Source of the DNA: Lachnospiraceae bacterium UBA3802
Lineage (GTDB): Bacteria; Bacillota; Clostridia; Lachnospirales; Lachnospiraceae
Direction of reading: 5' to 3'
DNA length: 9,334 nt
Assembly (NCBI GenBank): GCA_002369155.1
Contig: DFEM01000092.1
Coordinates: forward strand, 1-9,334
Shown: positions 5,904 to 9,334 of the stretch, one piece after another
Numbering within the stretch: the first letter of the stretch is position 1
Layout: the number at the start of each line of letters is the position of its first letter
Translations under genes and position numbers: made by a program
The notes under the pieces: model-generated
What the model saw: only the letters and a program-made list of their open reading frames with translations
The model's database searches: none
What the model was told of the DNA's origin: nothing

Positions 5904-7295
5904 ATGGGAAAGAAAGATTCCATAAAAAGAATATTGGTTTTGCAGCTCGTAACATTTGAATTTATTCTCGATGTTTTGGGCTATGCTTGTGTTTGGTTTT
6001 TCATCTACAAGAAGATGATTCAACTTCAATTCTGGCAGAAGGGCGATATGCTTGTCATCGGCATTTACGCCATCACTTTAAGCAGCCTGCTTATGGTATA
6101 CGGCGGCGGAAAAGTCGGGTATTTAAGAAGCTTTGAAATCTTTTTATCGCATGCATTTTCGCTCATTGCATCAAACCTTGTTGCGTATGCGGTCATCTGC
6201 CTTATGAACGCGCATGCAATCGACCCTAAATACATCCTCATCATGACTTTGGTTCAGATTCTCTTTGCGCTTGGATGGTCATATCTTGCCAACTACATAT
6301 ATCGATCGGTTTTTGCCCCGAGACAGCTTTTGCTTATTGCAGGCGAACGTCCCGTGGATGAGATAATCGAAAAATTCAAGACAAGAAAAGACCGCTTTGA
6401 AATCGTTAAAATCATGAATATCTCCGAGGGAGAAGAAAAGATAATGGAGGAAATTCCAAACAGATACCAGGGCGTTGTTGTATGGGATATCCCTCAGCAT
6501 TTAAGAAACAATATTCTTAAATTCTGTTACAGCCGTTCTATCCGTGTCTACATGATGCCCAAGATTTCCGACGTTATCATACAGGGTGCGGACGTGCTTC
6601 ACTTTTTCGATACTCCGATTCTTTTGACAAGAGAGTATCCTCTTAATTTCGAACAAAGATGCATCAAAAGATTAATCGATCTTTTCTGCGCGATCGTTCT
6701 TATAATTCTGACTTCGCCGATTATGCTGATTACGGCCATTTTAATTAAGATAACCGACGGCGGACCCGTATTATACAAGCAGGTCCGACTCACGATTAAC
6801 AACAAGAGATTCAAAATCATCAAATTCAGATCCATGAGAGTCAATGCAGAGGCTGACGGACAGGCGAGACTGGCATCAAAGCACGATGACAGAATCACAT
6901 GGATAGGAAAGATAATAAGAGCGGTTCGTATCGACGAACTTCCCCAGCTTTTCAATATCGTGGCAGGCGATATGTCCTTTATCGGACCCAGACCCGAGAG
7001 ACCGGAAATTATTGAGGAATACATGAAAGAAATGCCTGAATTTGCCTTCAGAACCAAGGTAAAAGCAGGTCTTGCCGGCTATGCTCAGGTTTACGGCAAA
7101 TACAACACCACTCCGTATGACAAGTTGAAACTTGATCTTGCTTATATTGAAAGTTATTCCACATGGATGGATATAAAACTTATGCTTTTGACATTAAGAG
7201 TTCTTTTAACTCCCGATGCTACAGAGGGAGTAGATGACAACCAAGTTACTGCTTTAAGGCCCGAGGAGGAGAACGATGAAAGTACCGTACAGTAA
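5904..7295 (+). CDS. Polyprenyl-phosphate sugar-1-phosphate transferase (initiating enzyme)
   Basis: 463 residues. It transfers a sugar-1-phosphate from a nucleotide sugar to undecaprenyl phosphate and so starts the repeat unit of an exopolysaccharide. The layout matches the WbaP/CpsE/WcaJ class: four N-terminal membrane helices (about 11-36, 47-66, 78-101, 109-133), a central degenerate nucleotide-binding domain (140-235) and a C-terminal catalytic domain (252-440). In the last: KRLIDLF (255-261) leading into the re-entrant hydrophobic helix (262-284), KFRSM (307-311), RIDELPQLFN with Asp344-Glu345 (342-351), GDMSFIGPRPERPE (355-368) and KAGLAGYAQVYGKY (388-400). An in-frame TAA at 5898-5900 rules out a longer start. 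The ribosome site is poor (TAAG, 5891-5894), suggesting modest translation. Its last 20 bases overlap the next gene. The sugar (glucose, galactose or another) cannot be told from sequence. Confidence 0.94.
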   Translation: MGKKDSIKRILVLQLVTFEFILDVLGYACVWFFIYKKMIQLQFWQKGDMLVIGIYAITLSSLLMVYGGGKVGYLRSFEIFLSHAFSLIASNLVAYAVICLMNAHAIDPKYILIMTLVQILFALGWSYLANYIYRSVFAPRQLLLIAGERPVDEIIEKFKTRKDRFEIVKIMNISEGEEKIMEEIPNRYQGVVVWDIPQHLRNNILKFCYSRSIRVYMMPKISDVIIQGADVLHFFDTPILLTREYPLNFEQRCIKRLIDLFCAIVLIILTSPIMLITAILIKITDGGPVLYKQVRLTINNKRFKIIKFRSMRVNAEADGQARLASKHDDRITWIGKIIRAVRIDELPQLFNIVAGDMSFIGPRPERPEIIEEYMKEMPEFAFRTKVKAGLAGYAQVYGKYNTTPYDKLKLDLAYIESYSTWMDIKLMLLTLRVLLTPDATEGVDDNQVTALRPEEENDESTVQ

Positions 7296-8556
7296 AGAAC
7301 CCGTTGATTTCAGACTCTTGATTTTGGTATCCCTTAAAAGAATAAGATTTATTATCTACGGAATCTGCCTTGGAGCGCTTCTTCTCGGAGGCGGGTATTA
7401 CCTTGGGCGAAATATCTTCTCCGGAATGCCGATTTATCATGCGGATGCGGAAGTGTATCTTGAGTATATCGACAATGTTGAGATAGAAAATATATATATC
7501 AACAAGCAGACCTGGGAAGACCTTGTTTACAACGATATTATTGCGGATTATGCAGCCGATGAGATAGGCAGGAGACTTGATATCGAGGAAGTAAAAAATA
7601 AGGTTTCCGCCACACTTTTAACTGACACGAGAATCGTGGTGGTAAGCTGCGAATCGACAAGTCAGGCCGAAGCAAAAATGCTTGCTAACAAATACGCGGA
7701 GGCAATTGTACGTTTTGCTCCCGAATTAAAAGAGATTGATGACGCAAGAATCATAAAAAGAGCAGCCACGGCATATAAGGTAGGTTTTGAAGACAGAACC
7801 TGGGCCATGTCCTTTGCTGGAGCTATCCTCGGACTTGTAGTTTCGGCTCTCGGGCTCGTCCTCTATTTTGTATGGGATTCGTCAATTTATATTCCTTCCA
7901 CCACAGAGATAAGATACGGCATACCTACCATCGGCCTTACCACGGATCAGATGCGAAAGTACAGCCTTAATACCGAGGACAGTTACCTTGGAGACATGAA
8001 GCGAAAAGGCAACAAAAAGACCGAATTCTACAGATTGTGGATTCAGGTTAATTATTTAAAGATAACCAAAGGATATAAGAAAATAGCCATTGTCGGTACT
8101 TCGTTAAATGACAATACCGATTATGTTGTAAACCTCATCAACAGTTTCGTAAAAGAAAAAAGAGAAGAGGAAATATTTGAGATAGACCGTTGCAATATCA
8201 AAAAAGAGGATGCTTATTTTTCAAGTCCCGAGTACGAAATCGTGGCACCGGGCTCTGTAAATAACGATCCCCGCATTGCTGCGACTGCCGCAAAATGCGA
8301 TGCGACAATCGTGTTGATCAAATCCGGAGATCACAACGGCAAACTTGTTGAGAGAGCGCTTGACCTCTTAAGACTTCAGGAAGCAAATGTGGTCGGAGCA
8401 ATCCTTTACGATGTTAATTCCGCTCTTATTAAAAAATACGTATTCTCTTCGTTCAGCAGTTCGTACAGAAAACTTAAGGAAGATATTTACAACGTTCGCA
8501 ATGCAGCCGAAGAGGGTATTGAAACCACGCAAGACGAAGAAAACACTTTGGATTAA
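7276..8556 (+). CDS. Wzz-type chain-length protein fused to a degenerate BY-kinase-like domain
   Basis: 426 residues. Residues 1-205 are a Wzz/CpsC-type co-polymerase: membrane helices at about 24-44 and 177-200 flank an outer domain of about 130 residues, short as in Gram-positive CpsC. DSSIYIP...EIRYGIPTIGL (201-221) matches the usual link to the kinase. Residues 248-400 follow the BY-kinase (CpsD/Wzc) plan: TEFYRLWIQVNY (249-260) in place of the EAFRTLRTN helix, strand KKIAIVGTS, and the closing CDATIVLIKSGDHNGK...LLRLQEANVVGAIL (341-377). The catalytic signatures are gone: by alignment the Walker A Lys falls at Asn280 in GTSLNDNTDY, the second Asp of Walker A' is Cys306 (FEIDRC), and Walker B reads YEIVAPG without its Asp. 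No Tyr-rich tail is present. It is therefore probably a non-catalytic scaffold. A strong GAGGAGGAG (7263-7271) lies inside the preceding gene, and the 20-bp overlap implies translational coupling. Confidence 0.82.
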   Translation: MKVPYSKEPVDFRLLILVSLKRIRFIIYGICLGALLLGGGYYLGRNIFSGMPIYHADAEVYLEYIDNVEIENIYINKQTWEDLVYNDIIADYAADEIGRRLDIEEVKNKVSATLLTDTRIVVVSCESTSQAEAKMLANKYAEAIVRFAPELKEIDDARIIKRAATAYKVGFEDRTWAMSFAGAILGLVVSALGLVLYFVWDSSIYIPSTTEIRYGIPTIGLTTDQMRKYSLNTEDSYLGDMKRKGNKKTEFYRLWIQVNYLKITKGYKKIAIVGTSLNDNTDYVVNLINSFVKEKREEEIFEIDRCNIKKEDAYFSSPEYEIVAPGSVNNDPRIAATAAKCDATIVLIKSGDHNGKLVERALDLLRLQEANVVGAILYDVNSALIKKYVFSSFSSSYRKLKEDIYNVRNAAEEGIETTQDEENTLD

Positions 8557-8582
8557 TTAATCGAAACTGTCGGAGATAAAAA

Positions 8583-9334
8583 ATGAGTCTGACGCTTCTC
8601 GTATCGGCGCTTGAAAAAAATCCTGACGAACTAATCGAATCCATGCATATTGCATCCGATGCGGTAATCGTCAATCAAAGTAACAGTGATTCAAGCCGTG
8701 AGGTTAAGAAGGATTCAAACAGAATAAAAATCATCGAATCTCCCACAAGAGGAGTCGGAGTAAACAGGAATCTTTGCATAGACAATTCCTTCGGCGACAT
8801 TCTTTTATTCGGAGATGATGACATCGTATATGACAAAGATTATGCAAAAAAGGTATGCGATGAATTTGACAAACATCCGGAGGCCGAACTTATAACTTTT
8901 AATGTTTCGGTATGTGATGAGAGAAGAACCTATACAAACGAGGGATTCAAAAAACTTTCATCGATGAATATCGGAAGATATCCCGCTTACAGCATTGCGG
9001 TAAAAAGAGATGTTCTTTTGGATAAAAAAGTCAGATTTTCGCCACTTTTCGGCGGCGGAGCAAAGTACAGCAACGGAGAAGATTCGCTTTTCTTAAAAGA
9101 TGCATTTAAAAAGAAAATTGCCATGTATGCGACCGATGTTCATATCGGAGAAGAGATTCCGCGTGAATCCACATGGTTTGAAGGCTATACGGAGAAGTTT
9201 TTTCATGACAGGGGAGTGCTTTTTGCGTTTCTCTACGGTAAGAATGCCTGGCTTTGGAGATTTCGTTTTATCCTCGTAAAAAAAGAAATGTTTGAGGGAA
9301 AAATAAAACGCGGCGAAGCCAACCGACTCATGAA
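8583..9334 (+). CDS. Family 2 glycosyltransferase, 5' part (runs off the window)
   Basis: About 250 codons are in view with no stop before the edge. The protein starts MSLTLLVSALEKNPDELI. In place of the usual early VVIPVYN it has a strand ending VIVNQSNSDSSREV (28-41), then SPTRGVGVNRNLCID (53-67), which corresponds to the RGxGxARN motif, and LLFGDDDIVYD (74-84), in which Asp78-Asp79-Asp80 is the metal-binding DxD site. GGGAKYSNGEDSLFL (about 157-171) carries a GED that fits the acidic catalytic motif of GT-A enzymes. A family 2-type transferase acting on the operon's glycan is the best reading; the sugar is unknown. GGAG (8572-8575) lies 7 bp before the ATG, and the 26-bp gap after the previous gene supports one operon. 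No N-terminal membrane segment is seen. Confidence 0.85.
   Translation, partial: MSLTLLVSALEKNPDELIESMHIASDAVIVNQSNSDSSREVKKDSNRIKIIESPTRGVGVNRNLCIDNSFGDILLFGDDDIVYDKDYAKKVCDEFDKHPEAELITFNVSVCDERRTYTNEGFKKLSSMNIGRYPAYSIAVKRDVLLDKKVRFSPLFGGGAKYSNGEDSLFLKDAFKKKIAMYATDVHIGEEIPRESTWFEGYTEKFFHDRGVLFAFLYGKNAWLWRFRFILVKKEMFEGKIKRGEANRLM

Noticed and set aside
6599..7057. 152-codon open frame on the - strand
   Set aside because: It lies wholly opposite the conserved catalytic region of the sugar-phosphate transferase and is a shadow of that codon usage, with no ribosome site or recognisable motifs.
1..9334. CRISPR arrays, tRNA or rRNA genes, insertion sequences, phage attachment sites
   Set aside because: No regularly spaced repeats, tRNA-like cloverleaf sequences, transposase motifs or terminal inverted repeats were seen in any intergenic stretch, and no gap without a gene exceeds 300 bases.

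Overview
The window is a moderately AT-rich stretch of bacterial chromosome, densely coding, with most genes on the + strand. Codon use (many AGA arginine and ATA isoleucine codons), AGGAGG-type ribosome binding sites and the protein families present suggest a low-GC Firmicute. My best guess is Lachnospiraceae (Butyrivibrio-like); the family assignment is a judgement by eye, not the result of a search. The content is cell-envelope and exopolysaccharide biosynthesis.

Left part (1-2335). The window opens inside the 3' end of a phosphonopyruvate decarboxylase gene. This enzyme makes phosphonoacetaldehyde on the route to 2-aminoethylphosphonate, which some bacteria attach to surface glycans or lipids. 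Twenty-one bases after its stop lies a perfect consensus sigma-70-type promoter (TTGACA, 17 bp, TATAAT). It appears to drive a two-gene unit: a lipoprotein with a beta-helix-like repeat domain, and a small membrane protein of the divergent PAP2 (DUF212/YuiD) family. The unit ends at a strong hairpin that is T-rich on both sides and so can serve both strands.

Middle (2355-3488). A lone rfbD gene (dTDP-4-dehydrorhamnose reductase) runs on the - strand and converges on that terminator. The other dTDP-rhamnose genes are not in the window. Its leader holds a perfect 8+1+8 palindrome just downstream of a -10-like box. Between rfbD and the next operon lies an extended -10 promoter followed by a leader of about 80 nt. 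The leader contains a long imperfect hairpin abutting the ribosome binding site, and a possible leader peptide whose stop overlaps the next start (ATGA).

Right part (3489-9334, open at the window end). This is a tightly packed exopolysaccharide operon. In order it encodes a polytopic GT-C-like or Wzy-like membrane protein, a family 2 glycosyltransferase, a polyprenyl-phosphate sugar-1-phosphate transferase (the initiating enzyme), a Wzz-type chain-length protein fused to a BY-kinase-like domain that has lost its nucleotide-binding motifs, and a second family 2 glycosyltransferase that runs off the window. Together these could start, extend and control the length of a lipid-linked surface polysaccharide. 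The flippase, a recognisable active tyrosine kinase and further transferases would have to lie outside. The most unusual item is the Wzz/pseudo-kinase fusion.
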